A DNA stretch of 64,000 bases from Ancylobacter oerskovii (GCF_018390555.1 NZ_JAHBGB010000044.1:337424-401423), one strand, 5' to 3'; numbered from the stretch's first letter, positions 1 to 10,657 are shown. Translations and numbers: made by a program. Notes: generated from the sequence alone by a model not told the origin.

Positions 1-23
1 GCCCGTTCGACGCGTCGCCTTAA
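1..23 (+). CDS. 3' end of an upstream gene, probably the large subunit of the molybdenum hydroxylase (partial)
   Basis: Only the last codons are inside the window. One frame reads P-F-D-A-S-P and stops at TAA, 16 bases before the start of the 2Fe-2S subunit gene, with a purine-rich ribosome binding site (gggagagg) in between. In this enzyme family the molybdopterin-binding large subunit is usually encoded next to the 2Fe-2S and FAD subunits. The identity is therefore inferred from position; six codons carry no family signal. Confidence 0.4.
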
Positions 24-39
24 AGCCGGGAGAGGTTCG

Positions 40-537
<498 letters not shown>

Positions 538-547
538 GGAGCGGGCC

Positions 548-1354
548 ATGTTCGCCTTCGCCTATCACCGCCCCGCCACTCTCATCGAGGCGCAGGCCGC
601 GCTCGCCGCTTCCGAGGAGGCGAAGCCGCTCGCCGGCGGCCAGACGCTGATCCCGACGCTCAAGCAGCGCCTTGCCAGCCCGTCCGATCTGGTCGACCTC
701 GGCGGCATCCCGGCGCTGAGGGGCATCACCGTGGTGCAGGACCTGCTCGTCATCGGCGCCATGGTCCGCCATGTCGAGGTGGCGACCTCGCCGATCGTCG
801 CCACGCATCTGCCGGCGCTGGCGGCGCTGGCCGGGTTGATCGGCGATCCGGCGGTGCGCAACCGCGGCACGCTGGGAGGCTCGGTGGCCAATAACGACCC
901 CTCCGCCGACTATCCCGCCGCCTGCCTCGCGCTGGACGCCGTCATCGTCACCGACCGCCGCGAGCTGCCGGCCGGCGACTTCTTCACCGGCCTGTTCGAG
1001 ACCGCGCTGCAGCCGGGCGAGATCGTCACCGCCGTGCGCTTCCCGCTCGGCGGTGAGGCGACCTACGAGAAGTTTCCCAATCCGGCCTCGCGCTATGCCA
1101 TGGCCGGCGTCTTCGTGCGGCGCGGGGAGGGTGGGATCCGTGTCGCCGTCACCGGCGCCAGCCAGGGCGGCGTGTTCCGCTGGGGGGCGGCCGAAGCGGC
1201 GCTGGCGGCCGGTTTTTCCCCCGCCGCCCTCGACGGCCTCCGGCCGGAGGCGGAGGAGATGATCGCCGACATCCACGGTTCCGGCGCCTATCGGGCGCAG
1301 CTGGTGGCGGTGATGGCACGGCGGGCGGTGGCGAGGCTGGCCGCGGCGCGCTAG
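548..1354 (+). CDS. FAD-binding subunit of a CO/xanthine dehydrogenase-family molybdenum hydroxylase
   Basis: This 268-residue protein matches the medium, FAD-binding subunit (CoxM type). The N-terminal flavin motif reads AGGQTLIPTLK near residue 30, followed by the DLGGI turn. The second flavin motif, TLGGSVANNDPSADYPAA, lies near residue 110. The C-terminal third corresponds to the CO dehydrogenase flavoprotein C-terminal domain. The start codon is 10 bases after the small-subunit stop and is preceded by gaggagcgg. With the presumed large subunit upstream the order is large-small-medium. No maturation gene (coxD/E/F/G type) follows, because the next gene is an unrelated ArsC-like reductase. 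Confidence 0.92.
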   Translation: MFAFAYHRPATLIEAQAALAASEEAKPLAGGQTLIPTLKQRLASPSDLVDLGGIPALRGITVVQDLLVIGAMVRHVEVATSPIVATHLPALAALAGLIGDPAVRNRGTLGGSVANNDPSADYPAACLALDAVIVTDRRELPAGDFFTGLFETALQPGEIVTAVRFPLGGEATYEKFPNPASRYAMAGVFVRRGEGGIRVAVTGASQGGVFRWGAAEAALAAGFSPAALDGLRPEAEEMIADIHGSGAYRAQLVAVMARRAVARLAAAR

Positions 1355-1383
1355 ATGAGCGTCGTCAGCGACGGAGAACTCCC

Positions 1384-1734
1384 ATGGCCGCGACCATCTA
1401 CGGCATCAAGAACTGCGACACGATGAAGAAGGCGCGCGCCTGGCTCGATGCGCATGGCGTCGCCTATGGCTTCCACGACTACAAGACCGGTGGCGTCGAC
1501 CGCGAGCGGCTCGGCGGCTGGATGAAGCAGGTGGGCTGGGAGGTGCTGCTCAACCGCGCCGGCACCACCTTCCGCCAGCTGCCCGATGCCGAGAAGCAGG
1601 GCATCGACGAGCTGAAGGCGATGGAGCTGATGCTGGCCCAGCCCTCGATGATCAAGCGCCCGGTGCTGGAGATCGGCGACAGGGTGATCGTCGGCTTCAA
1701 GCCGGAAATCTACGCCGCGCAGTTCGGGAAGTAG
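1384..1734 (+). CDS. ArsC family reductase (YffB/Spx-like)
   Basis: A 116-residue thioredoxin-fold protein of the ArsC/Spx superfamily, closest in look to YffB. It begins MAATIYGIKNCDTMKKA, with the single active-site cysteine at residue 11 in a CDTM context rather than the CxxC of Spx. RPVLE and the GF-P segment near the C-terminus match the family. YffB-type proteins are thought to be glutathione-dependent thiol reductases, and arsenate reduction is not established for them. The gene follows the hydroxylase operon by 29 bases and may be its last gene. It is followed by a long repeat-rich non-coding stretch. Confidence 0.88.
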   Translation: MAATIYGIKNCDTMKKARAWLDAHGVAYGFHDYKTGGVDRERLGGWMKQVGWEVLLNRAGTTFRQLPDAEKQGIDELKAMELMLAQPSMIKRPVLEIGDRVIVGFKPEIYAAQFGK

Positions 1735-1820
1735 CGCCGGCCGTTCTTCCCACACGCACGCCGCTCCCCGTGCGGGAGGCTCCTTCTGCCCCTGGGGGAG
1801 AGGGAGGGGGTGAGGGTCTT

Positions 1821-2410
1821 CTTGCCGATGAGGTGGGCGGGCATCTTTCCCGGTGAGACGAGACGAGGCCGGGGCTCAGGCTGCTCTTTTCCCTCTCCCC
1901 GTGGGGGAGAGGGGTAGGGTGAGGGGCCTTCTTGGCTTCCCGATGTCGTTCCCCCTCACCGACCCGCTGCGCGGGCCACCTCTCCCCAACGGGGAGAGGA
2001 AAAGAAAGAGGGGGCTCCTCTTGCCGATGAGGTGAGGCGGCATCTTTCCCGATGAGACGAGACGAACCGAGATGCGACGAGGCTCGGTCTCGGGCGGCTC
2101 TTTTCCCTCTTCCCGTTGGAGAGAGGGGTAGGGTGAGGGGCCTTCTTGGCTTCCCAATGCCGTCACCCCTCACCGACCCGCTGCGCGGGCCACCTCTCCC
2201 CAACGGGGAGAGGAAAAGAAAGAGGGGGGCTCCTCTTGCCGATGAGGTGAGGCGGCATCTTTCCCGATGAGACGAGACGAAACGAAACGAAACGAAACGA
2301 GACGAGACGAGACGAGACGAGACGAGGCCGGGGCTCGGGCGGCTCTTTTTCCCTCTCCCCGTCGGGGAGAGGGGTAGGGTGAGGGGCCTTCTTGTGCCTC
2401 CCCATGTCGT
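1821..2410. repeat. Tandem array of ~2.8 units of a 199-215 bp hairpin repeat
   Basis: Each unit starts at cttgccgatgaggtg (1821, 2020 and 2235). It continues with a GACGA tract and then a hairpin made of CCCTCTCCCC and GGGGAGAGG. A linker ending in gaggggccttcttg follows, then a CCCTCACCGACCCGCT...GCGGG segment and a second hairpin around ccccaacgggg. The first spacing is 199 bases and the second 215. The third unit stops around 2410 after its first hairpin. The two hairpin cores recur elsewhere in the window (near 12.1, 15.0, 17.6-17.9 and 55.0 kb), so this is a dispersed palindromic family that here has multiplied in tandem. Confidence 0.85.
2271..2325. repeat. Pentanucleotide tract, 11 copies of GACGA/AACGA
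   Basis: Eleven perfect 5-base units run without interruption: two GACGA, four AACGA and five GACGA. The equivalent place in the two preceding repeat units has only about two GACGA copies (unit 1) or a degenerate version (unit 2), so the tract has expanded in the third unit. It lies between genes and changes no reading frame. Confidence 0.9.
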
Positions 2411-2458
2411 CCCCCCACAACCGCCGCGCCGGCCGCCTCGAAGACGGGCGCCGCCGCC

Positions 2459-2749
2459 CTATACCCCGATGCCGCCCAGCGGCTCGGTCTCGTGGCGGTT
2501 GTCGAAGCCGGCGATCAGCGGCTGCGCCCGGGCGATGGTCGCCTGCACCGAGGGAAGGGCGAGCGAGGCGGCGTGGCTTTCCTTGTCGGTCCAGGCCTCG
2601 GTGATCCAGAGCGCATCCGCATGCGAGGGATCGCGGGCGACGACATAGCTGCGGCAGCCCGGCATCGGCGCGATCTCGGCGAGCAGGATGCCGAGCAATT
2701 CCTCGCGCTTGCCCGGGGCGGCGATCATCCGGCCGATCAATCCGTACAT
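2459..2749 (-). CDS. Antibiotic biosynthesis monooxygenase (ABM) family protein, putative quinol monooxygenase
   Basis: A 96-residue ferredoxin-like alpha/beta protein of the ABM superfamily. It starts MYGLIGRMIAAPGKREELLG and has the family's usual features: a central W-I-T-E-A-W strand (ALWITEAWTDKESHAAS) and a downstream H/S helix. These proteins are dimeric and include YgiN-type quinol monooxygenases and heme-degrading enzymes; substrates of most members are unknown. The start is the internal ATG that gives the normal family length, because upstream codons in the same frame run into the region before prfC. It is divergent from prfC, with 175 bases between them. Confidence 0.85.
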   Translation of the reverse strand: MYGLIGRMIAAPGKREELLGILLAEIAPMPGCRSYVVARDPSHADALWITEAWTDKESHAASLALPSVQATIARAQPLIAGFDNRHETEPLGGIGV

Positions 2750-2924
2750 GGCGGCGTCCTCCAAGGGGGGCAGGGGGCAACCCCGTCCGGCGGAAGGAAT
2801 AGCGCGTCGGGCGTGCCGTCGGAAGGCATTCGCGGCGCCGGAGAAGGCCCGGAAGGCCGATGAACGGGCCGGCGAGGCGCGCCGCCTCTTGATAAGCCGC
2901 GCCATCCCTGCCACATCGGCGGCC

Positions 2925-4547
<1,623 letters not shown>

Positions 4548-4556
4548 GCCCGCCTC

Positions 4557-4997
4557 TCAGCGGGAGATGACGATGCGGGTGTCCGCCCGCCCGTGGGTGC
4601 CGACCAGCCGGTAGAAGGTCGCGGCATTGGCGGGCGCGAGGCGCACGCAGCCATGCGAGGCGGGGCGGCCGAGCCGACGCAGGTCGCCGGTGCCGTGGAT
4701 CGCCCAGCCGCGATGGAAGAACACCGCGTGCGGCATCGGCGCGTTGTCGTATTTGCGGGAGAAATAGCGCCGGTGCAGCCGTTGCGGGCGGAAGCTGCCG
4801 GTCGGCGTCAGGTATCCCTTGCGGGCGGTCGAGACCGGCCAGCTGAACTGCAGCGCGCCATCCACCCATACGTCCATGCGCTGGGCGCCGATGTCGATGC
4901 GGGCCAGCACGGCGCCGGCCCGGGCGGGCGGGGCGAGCGCCGCCGCTGCCCCCTGCAGCAGCAGGGCGCCCAGCAGCGCGGCGAGCACCGGTTTCAT
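4557..4997 (-). CDS. L,D-transpeptidase (YkuD family), exported
   Basis: A 146-residue protein with a signal peptide (MKPVLAALLGALLLQGAAAA...) and a YkuD domain. The catalytic signature is present: H101-G-T-G, then S114-H115-G116-C117-V118-R119, with C117 as nucleophile. Such enzymes form 3-3 cross-links in peptidoglycan or attach proteins to it in the periplasm. It is short, with essentially only the catalytic domain and no LysM or peptidoglycan-binding module. The chosen ATG starts the signal peptide; longer in-frame starts add a basic, unconserved extension. It is convergent with prfC and has its own upstream region of about 115 bases before the glycosyltransferase gene. Confidence 0.9.
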   Translation of the reverse strand: MKPVLAALLGALLLQGAAAALAPPARAGAVLARIDIGAQRMDVWVDGALQFSWPVSTARKGYLTPTGSFRPQRLHRRYFSRKYDNAPMPHAVFFHRGWAIHGTGDLRRLGRPASHGCVRLAPANAATFYRLVGTHGRADTRIVISR

Positions 4998-5113
4998 CTG
5001 TCCCGCCTCCCCCGACGGAGCCGACCGGAGGCATTCTGCCATGGCGGCGCGTGCAGCGGGAGGGCGATCGCTACTTATGGTTTGCGGAGGGAAGCACCCT
5101 CGCGGCAACACCC

Positions 5114-7465
5114 TTACGGCAGCGCCTGCGCGGTCGGTCCGTCGCGCCCGCCCGGCTCCGCTTCCGCGGGGCGTCCCGGCGCGCCCGCCGGCATCGCGGC
5201 GGGGGTGCGCACGATGTTCGGCAGCTTCTGGAACTCGCGCGCCTGCCAGTTGCGGTCGGTGTGCTTGTAGGTGACACGGCAGCCGGAGACGCAGAAGCCG
5301 GTGATCTTGGGCTGGTCGAGCACCAGCACTTCGCCGCCGAGCGTGTCGATCCGCGTCGGATCGTCGACGAGATAGGTGGCGAGGATCCGGGTCATCAGGC
5401 CGGGGCCGGTCGACAGCCAGATGGATTCGCGGTCGCCGCGCAGCACCGCTTCCACCGCTTCCTCCAGCGCCCGCCCGATGACGGGATGACCCGGCCGCAC
5501 GGCGATGAAATTGTTGCCGATGGAGCCGTAGTGCTCCTGCCGCAGGACGAGGCCGCGCCCCGCCAGCACGGCGTCGAGGGAGCCGAGGCAGCGGTCGTCG
5601 GCATCGGCATAGACGCCGCCCTCGGCGAACAGCACCGCCAGCCGCAGGAGATCGACCTTGCCGGCGATGGTGGGCATCCGCCGAAAGGCGCGCAGCAGGT
5701 CGGTATCGGAGACCTGCCGCAGCCATTCCCGCGTCGAATCGAGGGAGTGCAGCGTGTAGCTCCAGCCGGGATTGTGCGCCCGCCAGCTGCCCATCAGCGT
5801 CATCACGTCGTCGGGGATTTCGGGCGTGTCCCAGAACTGGTGGATGTGGCGGGGAATGGCGGCGAGGTCGGGTGCGACGGGCTTGGCGTCGAACCGGCCG
5901 CTCTGGCGCAGATGGATCATGAAGCCGACGGCGCAGCCGGTATGGTGGCGATGCGCGTTGACGGTGGCGACCCAGTTGCCGAGCGTGTCCTGGCGGCGCG
6001 CGGCCTGGCCGGCGGCAAGCGCCTCGGTGTCGGTCCAGAAATCGTTGAGGATCTCTCCCGCCAGCCCCTGCGACACGTTCATCGAGCGGCGCTGCGGCGT
6101 GCGGCGGTTGACCTCCCGCAGGCAGTTCCGCGCCTCGACGACATCGAGCGCCATCAGGTGGATGTCGGCGAGCAGGCGATATTCGGGGGCGGCCATCTCC
6201 GGCAGCTTGCCGGTGCGGTAGAGATCGCGCGCCTCGTCGACCCGCCATTGCCCCTTCAGCAGGCTGGCCCGGAGCCGGGTCCTCAGCCGGTGGTCCTTGC
6301 GGGTCTTGTCGGGCAGGCGCGCCAGGCTCGCCAGGGCGTCCTCGTGCCGGCCGGTGGCGAGCTCGAGCCGGAAGGCGAGCGTCCTCAGGTCGGTGTCGCC
6401 AGGAAAGCGGGCGATGGCGGCGGAAGCCACCATCTCCGCCTCCGGCAGGCAGCCGATATGCAGCAGGTGGTTGGCGAGCGCGAAATGCACCGCCGGGTCG
6501 TCGTTCTTCGCCGCCAGCGCCTGCGCCAGCTTCTCCAGCGCCAGCCGGGTGGAGACCAGCCGGCCCGCGGCGTTGGCCAGCCCGAGCCAGGCATCGGTCG
6601 GCGAGTCCGGGGTCGCGATGGCGCGCTCGAAGGTCTGCATCGCCTCCGCATCGCGATGGGTGGCGGATTGCCGCCGGCCGAGGGCGACCAGCAGGCCGGG
6701 ATGCTCGGGCGAGGCCTCCAGCGCCTCGACCAGCACCGCCTCGGCCTCGTCGGCCTTGCCGGTGCGGGCGAACAGATGGCTCAGTTCGAGCACCGGGGCG
6801 GCGTTGGAGGGATGCCGCGTCCTGCCCTGCCGCAGCAGGCTCTCGGCTTCCGCCGTGTCGCCCTGCCGCCGCCGGAGCTCGGCGAGCTGGAGGAGAATGT
6901 CGAGATCGTCGGGGGGGGCGTCCAGCAGCGGCCGCAGCACCGCCTCGGCCTCCGGCAGCGCCCTGCGCGCCATGAGGATCTCGACGAGCGGCAGGCCGAG
7001 CCGGGCCTCGCCGGGGCGCAACGACCAGCCCTGCTGCAGCAGGGCCTCCGCGTCCTGCTGGTCGCGCTGCCGGCGACGCAGGTCGACGAGCAGCAAGCGG
7101 GCCTCCAGCTGGTCGGGCACCGCCTCCAGCACCTGCCGCAGCACGGTCTCCGCCTCTTCCTGCGCCTTGGCGGCGATCAGCAGCCGGGCGAGGCTGAGGC
7201 CGGCCTTGGAAGGGCCGGAACCGTCCGCCCACAGCCGCCGGAACAGCGTCGTGGCCTCCTCGCGGTCGCCGGCCTTGCGCCGCAGCTCGGCGAGCATCAT
7301 CAGCGGCGTGGGCTTGCCGGGGGAGGATTTCAGGATCTGGCGCAGCAGGGGCTCCGCCTTGCCGGGCTGGCCGGCGGCGATCAGCGCCTTGGCCTTGCTG
7401 AAGCGATCGGTGGGCTCTGAACTCATCGCGTCACCCGCGGCAGCTGTTTCGGATCGGGGCCGCAT
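5114..7465 (-). CDS. Large TPR protein with a C-terminal DXD glycosyltransferase domain
   Basis: A 783-residue two-part protein. Roughly residues 20-480 are tetratricopeptide-type helical repeats with the A-x3-L-x2-A pattern (for example DEAEAVLVEALEASPEHPGL and DAEALLQQGWSLRPGEARL). From about residue 540 there is a glycosyltransferase domain of the sugar-binding DXD family (OCH1-like). It has PRHIHQFWDTPEIP, then KVDLLRLAVLFAEGGVYADADD with the metal- and nucleotide-sugar-binding DXD near 621, and a late WLSTGPGLMTR segment. The acceptor is unknown; an envelope polysaccharide or protein acceptor is likely. An alternative start (MSSEPTDRF) lies at 7426, and neither start has a strong ribosome binding site. 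The gene stands alone, not in a polysaccharide cluster. Confidence 0.82.
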   Translation of the reverse strand: MRPRSETAAAGDAMSSEPTDRFSKAKALIAAGQPGKAEPLLRQILKSSPGKPTPLMMLAELRRKAGDREEATTLFRRLWADGSGPSKAGLSLARLLIAAKAQEEAETVLRQVLEAVPDQLEARLLLVDLRRRQRDQQDAEALLQQGWSLRPGEARLGLPLVEILMARRALPEAEAVLRPLLDAPPDDLDILLQLAELRRRQGDTAEAESLLRQGRTRHPSNAAPVLELSHLFARTGKADEAEAVLVEALEASPEHPGLLVALGRRQSATHRDAEAMQTFERAIATPDSPTDAWLGLANAAGRLVSTRLALEKLAQALAAKNDDPAVHFALANHLLHIGCLPEAEMVASAAIARFPGDTDLRTLAFRLELATGRHEDALASLARLPDKTRKDHRLRTRLRASLLKGQWRVDEARDLYRTGKLPEMAAPEYRLLADIHLMALDVVEARNCLREVNRRTPQRRSMNVSQGLAGEILNDFWTDTEALAAGQAARRQDTLGNWVATVNAHRHHTGCAVGFMIHLRQSGRFDAKPVAPDLAAIPRHIHQFWDTPEIPDDVMTLMGSWRAHNPGWSYTLHSLDSTREWLRQVSDTDLLRAFRRMPTIAGKVDLLRLAVLFAEGGVYADADDRCLGSLDAVLAGRGLVLRQEHYGSIGNNFIAVRPGHPVIGRALEEAVEAVLRGDRESIWLSTGPGLMTRILATYLVDDPTRIDTLGGEVLVLDQPKITGFCVSGCRVTYKHTDRNWQAREFQKLPNIVRTPAAMPAGAPGRPAEAEPGGRDGPTAQALP

Positions 7466-8011
7466 CCGCGACGGGGCGGTGTCGGTCCGGCCGGAGGGGG
7501 CGGACGCTTTTCGAGGCGGAGGGGCATGGGGAGCGATGGGGCGGCTGTCGGGGGCCTGCGCAGGGCTGCCGAAGGTTCGGGACGGGAAGGCACCATTACA
7601 ATAATCAGCGCAAACCAGGATCAGGGGGATGTGCGGCGGAGTTTGGACGGATGTCTTCGCCTTGTCCAGCGATCTCCCCTGCCTCGCATGAGCGACGAGC
7701 GATGAAAATCGCGCAATGTAGTAGGCGCTCGATGCCGGCGTTGCTGTTTGGCCCCGCGGGATTTCCTGCGAGAAGGGTCCGTATTTTTATCGAGACGACG
7801 CCGTTTTCTGCAAAATGGTCGGCGAGCGCCCGGTGATGCGGAAGCGGCGGAAAAACGGGCCGGCGCGGGCGCGCATTTCCTTCCATGGCGGGGTGGAGGC
7901 GATCCGGCCGTTGCGTCCCGGCTTTCGATGGAATGTTCCACCTTGGACTCGTTCAATTTTGGGCCGGCTTGCTCTAGCGTGGCGCCGCTTCGCTGAAGAG
8001 GGGATCGCGAC
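7466..8011. other. Non-coding interval between divergent glycosyltransferase and NnrU genes
   Basis: About 545 bases without a convincing gene. The middle (7590-7850) is less GC-rich than the flanks, and the short open frames have arginine-rich, shadow-like translations. The interval must hold the promoters of both flanking genes. I could not pick a clear -35/-10 pair. No hairpin terminator or dispersed repeat core is evident. Confidence 0.6.
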
Positions 8012-8584
8012 ATGCTGCTGATGCTGGCCGGGCTGGTGCTGTTTCTCGCCGCTCATGTGTTCACCACCTTCCGCGAGGCGCGGGCCGGGGCGGTGGCGCG
8101 GCTCGGGCTCGGGCCCTACAGGGCGCTGTATTCGCTGGTTTCCATCGTCGCGGTGCTGATGATCGCCTATGGCTATGGCGGCTGGCGCGCGGCGGGGCCG
8201 GCGCAGCTCTGGGAGCCGCCCGTCGGCCTGCGGCATCTGGCGCTCGCCCTCATGCTCGTCTCCACCATCGCCATCGGCGCCTATCTGGTGCCGAGCCATG
8301 TCCGGGCGTGGCTCAAGCATCCGATGCTGGTGGGGGTGAAGGTCTGGGCGCTGGCGCATCTGCTCGCCAATGGCGACGCCGCCACCGTCACCCTGGCCGG
8401 GGTCATCCTCGCCTGGGCGGTCTATGACCGCATCGCGGTGAAGCGGCGCGGCGTGCCGCTGCCGGTTGCCCCGCGGGGATGGGGCGGCGACGTCGTTGCG
8501 GTGCTGGTCGGCCTCGTGCTTTATGCGGCGCTCGCCTTCTGGTTCCACCCCTATGTGGTCGGCGTGCCCGTCATCCCGACCTAA
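8012..8584 (+). CDS. NnrU family membrane protein
   Basis: A 190-residue integral membrane protein with about five hydrophobic segments. Family features are the N-terminal [10 protein letters not shown] segment, the [11 protein letters not shown] turn, and the central [32 protein letters not shown] block. NnrU was first described beside denitrification genes, but members are widespread, related to the heme-associated NnrU/MAPR-like membrane proteins, and of uncertain function. No nitrite or nitric oxide reductase genes are seen here, so a nitrogen-oxide role should not be assumed. panB starts 46 bases downstream on the same strand. Confidence 0.88.
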   Translation: MLLMLAGLVLFLAAHVFTTFREARAGAVARLGLGPYRALYSLVSIVAVLMIAYGYGGWRAAGPAQLWEPPVGLRHLALALMLVSTIAIGAYLVPSHVRAWLKHPMLVGVKVWALAHLLANGDAATVTLAGVILAWAVYDRIAVKRRGVPLPVAPRGWGGDVVAVLVGLVLYAALAFWFHPYVVGVPVIPT

Positions 8585-8630
8585 GTCGATGCCGGACCTA
8601 GAAGAACCGGCCGAAACGAGGAAGTGCCCG

Positions 8631-9452
8631 ATGTCCGTCCAGTCCGCCGCCCGTCGTCTCACCGCTCCCGACATCCGCGCCCGCAAGGGCGGCGAGCCCA
8701 TCGTCTCGCTCACCTCCTACCACGCCCACACCGCCCGGCTGATCGACCCGCATGTCGACTTCATGCTGGTGGGCGATTCGCTGGGCATGGTGATGCACGG
8801 CATGGAGACCACGGTGCCGGTCACGGTGGAGATGATGATCCTGCAGGGGCAGGCGGTGATGCGCGGCTCGTCGCGGGCGCTGGTGGTCGTCGACCTGCCC
8901 TTCGGCTCCTATGAGGGGTCGCCGCAGCAGGCCTTCGCCACCGCCTCGCGGGTGCTAAAGGAGACCGGCGCCGGCGCGATCAAGCTGGAGGGCGGTCGCC
9001 GCATGGCCGAGACCGTGCGCTTCCTCGCCGATCGCGGCGTGCCGGTGATGGGCCATGTCGGCCTCACCCCGCAGGCGATCAACACGCTCGGCTCCTTCAA
9101 GGCGCTGGGCCGCGACGAGGCGAGCGCGGCGCTCATCCTCGACGATGCCCGCTCCATCGCCGATGCCGGCGCCTTCGCCATCGTGCTGGAGGCGATCTCC
9201 GAGCCGCTGGCCCGCCAGATCACCGCCGAGGTGGCGCCGCCCACCATCGGCATCGGCGGCTCCTCCGCCTGCGACGGCCAGATCCTGGTGCTGGAGGACA
9301 TGCTCGGCCTCTCGGACCGGGTGCCGCGCTTCGTCAAGAAGTTCGCCGAGATCGGCCCGGCCATCGGCGCCGCGGTGGAGGCCTATGCCAGCGAGGTGCG
9401 CGCGCGCTCCTTCCCCGCCGCTGAGCACGTCTACGCCCCCAAGAAAGTGTGA
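8631..9452 (+). CDS. panB: 3-methyl-2-oxobutanoate hydroxymethyltransferase
   Basis: PanB catalyses the first committed step of pantothenate synthesis, adding a hydroxymethyl group from 5,10-methylene-tetrahydrofolate to alpha-ketoisovalerate. The 273 residues carry the family motifs: [36 protein letters not shown] (metal and substrate site), [15 protein letters not shown] and the late [23 protein letters not shown]. The ATG at MSVQSAARR has a gaggaag ribosome binding site 6 bases upstream; the frame extends further up into the NnrU gene. panC is not adjacent. The following gene (YfgM-like) starts after about 145 bases. Confidence 0.96.
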   Translation: MSVQSAARRLTAPDIRARKGGEPIVSLTSYHAHTARLIDPHVDFMLVGDSLGMVMHGMETTVPVTVEMMILQGQAVMRGSSRALVVVDLPFGSYEGSPQQAFATASRVLKETGAGAIKLEGGRRMAETVRFLADRGVPVMGHVGLTPQAINTLGSFKALGRDEASAALILDDARSIADAGAFAIVLEAISEPLARQITAEVAPPTIGIGGSSACDGQILVLEDMLGLSDRVPRFVKKFAEIGPAIGAAVEAYASEVRARSFPAAEHVYAPKKV

Positions 9453-9598
9453 CCGGCGGGCCGGCGCGCGGCGTCAGGGCGGCATTTGCCTTGCTGAAGC
9501 CGCATCGCTAGTTTACGCGGCCTCCTCAAGGTGCCGGACTGCCGCCGCTTCGCGTGCGGCGCCGGCACATCCCGAACAGTTTTCCCACGGATCGCGAC

Positions 9599-10318
9599 AT
9601 GGCTGACATCTTCCACGAAATCGACGAGGACCTTCGTCGCGAGCGGTTCGCCCGCCTGTGGAAGCGCTATGGCTGGCTGCTCATCGCCGTGGCGCTGCTC
9701 ATCGTCGCCGGCGTCGCGGTCTGGCGCGGCATCGAATGGTGGAACCTGCAGCAGCAGCAGGAATCCAGCGCGCGCTTCGAGGCGGCGCTGAAGCTCGCCG
9801 CCGAGGGCAAGAGCGGCGAGGCGGAAGGCGCCTTCGCCGAGCTGGAGAGGAGCGGCACCGCCGGCTACGCCACGCTGGCGCGCTTCCGCGCCGCCTCCGC
9901 GCTGGCGCCCACCGACCGCGCCGCCGCGGTGGCCGCCTATGACGCCATCGCCGCCGACGGCAGGATCAGCCCGCTGATGCGCGACCTCGCCCGGCTGCGC
10001 GCCGGCTTCCTGCTGGTGGACACGGCGCCGCTGGCGGACGTCACCGCCCGCATGCAGCCGCTGAGCGAGGCCACGGGGCCGTTCCGCAATTCGGCGCGGG
10101 AGGCGATCGGCCTTTCCCAGTACAAGGCCGGCGACTACGCCGCGGCCGCCAAGACCTTCGAGGCGATCCTCTCGGACGGGCAGGCGGCGCCGGGCCTGCG
10201 CCAGCGCGCCGATCTCATGCAGAAGCTCGCCAGCGCGAGCGCTCCTCCCGCCGAAACGGCGCCGGCTCCCGCGGCGACGGCGCCTGCCGCCGCGCCGGCG
10301 GCTCCGGCCGTGCAGTAA
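9599..10318 (+). CDS. Membrane-anchored tetratricopeptide protein (YfgM-like)
   Basis: A 239-residue protein with a short cytoplasmic head (MADIFHEIDEDLRRERFARLWKRYG), one transmembrane segment (residues ~25-45, LLIAVALLIVAGVAVW) and a periplasmic helical-repeat domain. The C-terminus is Ala/Pro-rich. This matches YfgM-type ancillary subunits, which sit next to the SecYEG translocon and periplasmic chaperones. In many proteobacteria the gene lies directly before bamB and der; here a small lipoprotein gene follows after 15 bases and then der. The three genes look like one operon. The start is the ATG giving the conserved DIFHEIDEDL N-terminus. Confidence 0.86.
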   Translation: MADIFHEIDEDLRRERFARLWKRYGWLLIAVALLIVAGVAVWRGIEWWNLQQQQESSARFEAALKLAAEGKSGEAEGAFAELERSGTAGYATLARFRAASALAPTDRAAAVAAYDAIAADGRISPLMRDLARLRAGFLLVDTAPLADVTARMQPLSEATGPFRNSAREAIGLSQYKAGDYAAAAKTFEAILSDGQAAPGLRQRADLMQKLASASAPPAETAPAPAATAPAAAPAAPAVQ

Positions 10319-10333
10319 CAAGGAGACACCGGC

Positions 10334-10633
10334 ATGCCGTCCCTGAAGCGTGACAACCGGCGCGCCGTGCGCCGCGCGGCTCTGGCGCTCGCGGCGCTGT
10401 CTCTGGCCTTCGCCACCGCCGGCTGCGGATCGATGGATTTCGACAAGCTGAATCCCTTCCAGGAGAAGGAGAAGAAGCTGCCGGGCGCCCGGACGTCGGT
10501 ATTCCCGGAAGGCGTGCCCGGCGTCGACTACAACGCCGCGCCACCGCAGCCGGCCAATTCCGGCTATGACTATTCCGCCTCGAGCGCCAGCCCGTCGGCC
10601 GCCGGCTCGTCGGGCACCACGCCGGCCCAGTAA
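10334..10633 (+). CDS. Small lipoprotein in the position of BamB
   Basis: A 99-residue protein with a basic N-terminus, a hydrophobic stretch and a lipobox (FATAG-C, Cys at about residue 33), so it should be lipidated and attached to a membrane. After the Cys it reads SMDFDKLNPFQEKEKKLPGAR, then a Ser/Pro/Ala-rich, probably disordered tail. No beta-propeller repeats are present. In many alphaproteobacteria the gene between the YfgM-like gene and der encodes BamB (about 380-450 residues), whose N-terminus, as I remember it, has a similar NPF...LPG-R pattern. This gene could be a shortened BamB relative or an unrelated lipoprotein. Confidence 0.72.
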   Translation: MPSLKRDNRRAVRRAALALAALSLAFATAGCGSMDFDKLNPFQEKEKKLPGARTSVFPEGVPGVDYNAAPPQPANSGYDYSASSASPSAAGSSGTTPAQ

Positions 10634-10657
10634 CCACCGGCGCGGGGGCGCCACGCC

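Larger units (their letters stand above)
1735..2458. other. Non-coding interval filled by hairpin repeats
   Basis: About 720 bases between the ArsC-like gene and the convergent small monooxygenase contain no credible gene. The interval begins with a degenerate hairpin around 1770-1815 and then holds the tandem array described separately. Open frames here consist of repeat-encoded Pro/Arg/Ser-rich translations and are shadows. Confidence 0.85.

Noticed and set aside
1821..2410. CRISPR array
   Set aside because: The repeat units are about 200 bases long and palindromic, with no unique spacers of uniform length and no cas genes.
4557..7232. Minus-strand open frame of 891 codons running through the L,D-transpeptidase and back over the glycosyltransferase gene
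   Set aside because: Only its last 146 codons resemble a protein family. The rest is Arg/Ala/Gly-rich sequence in the wrong frame of the glycosyltransferase gene.
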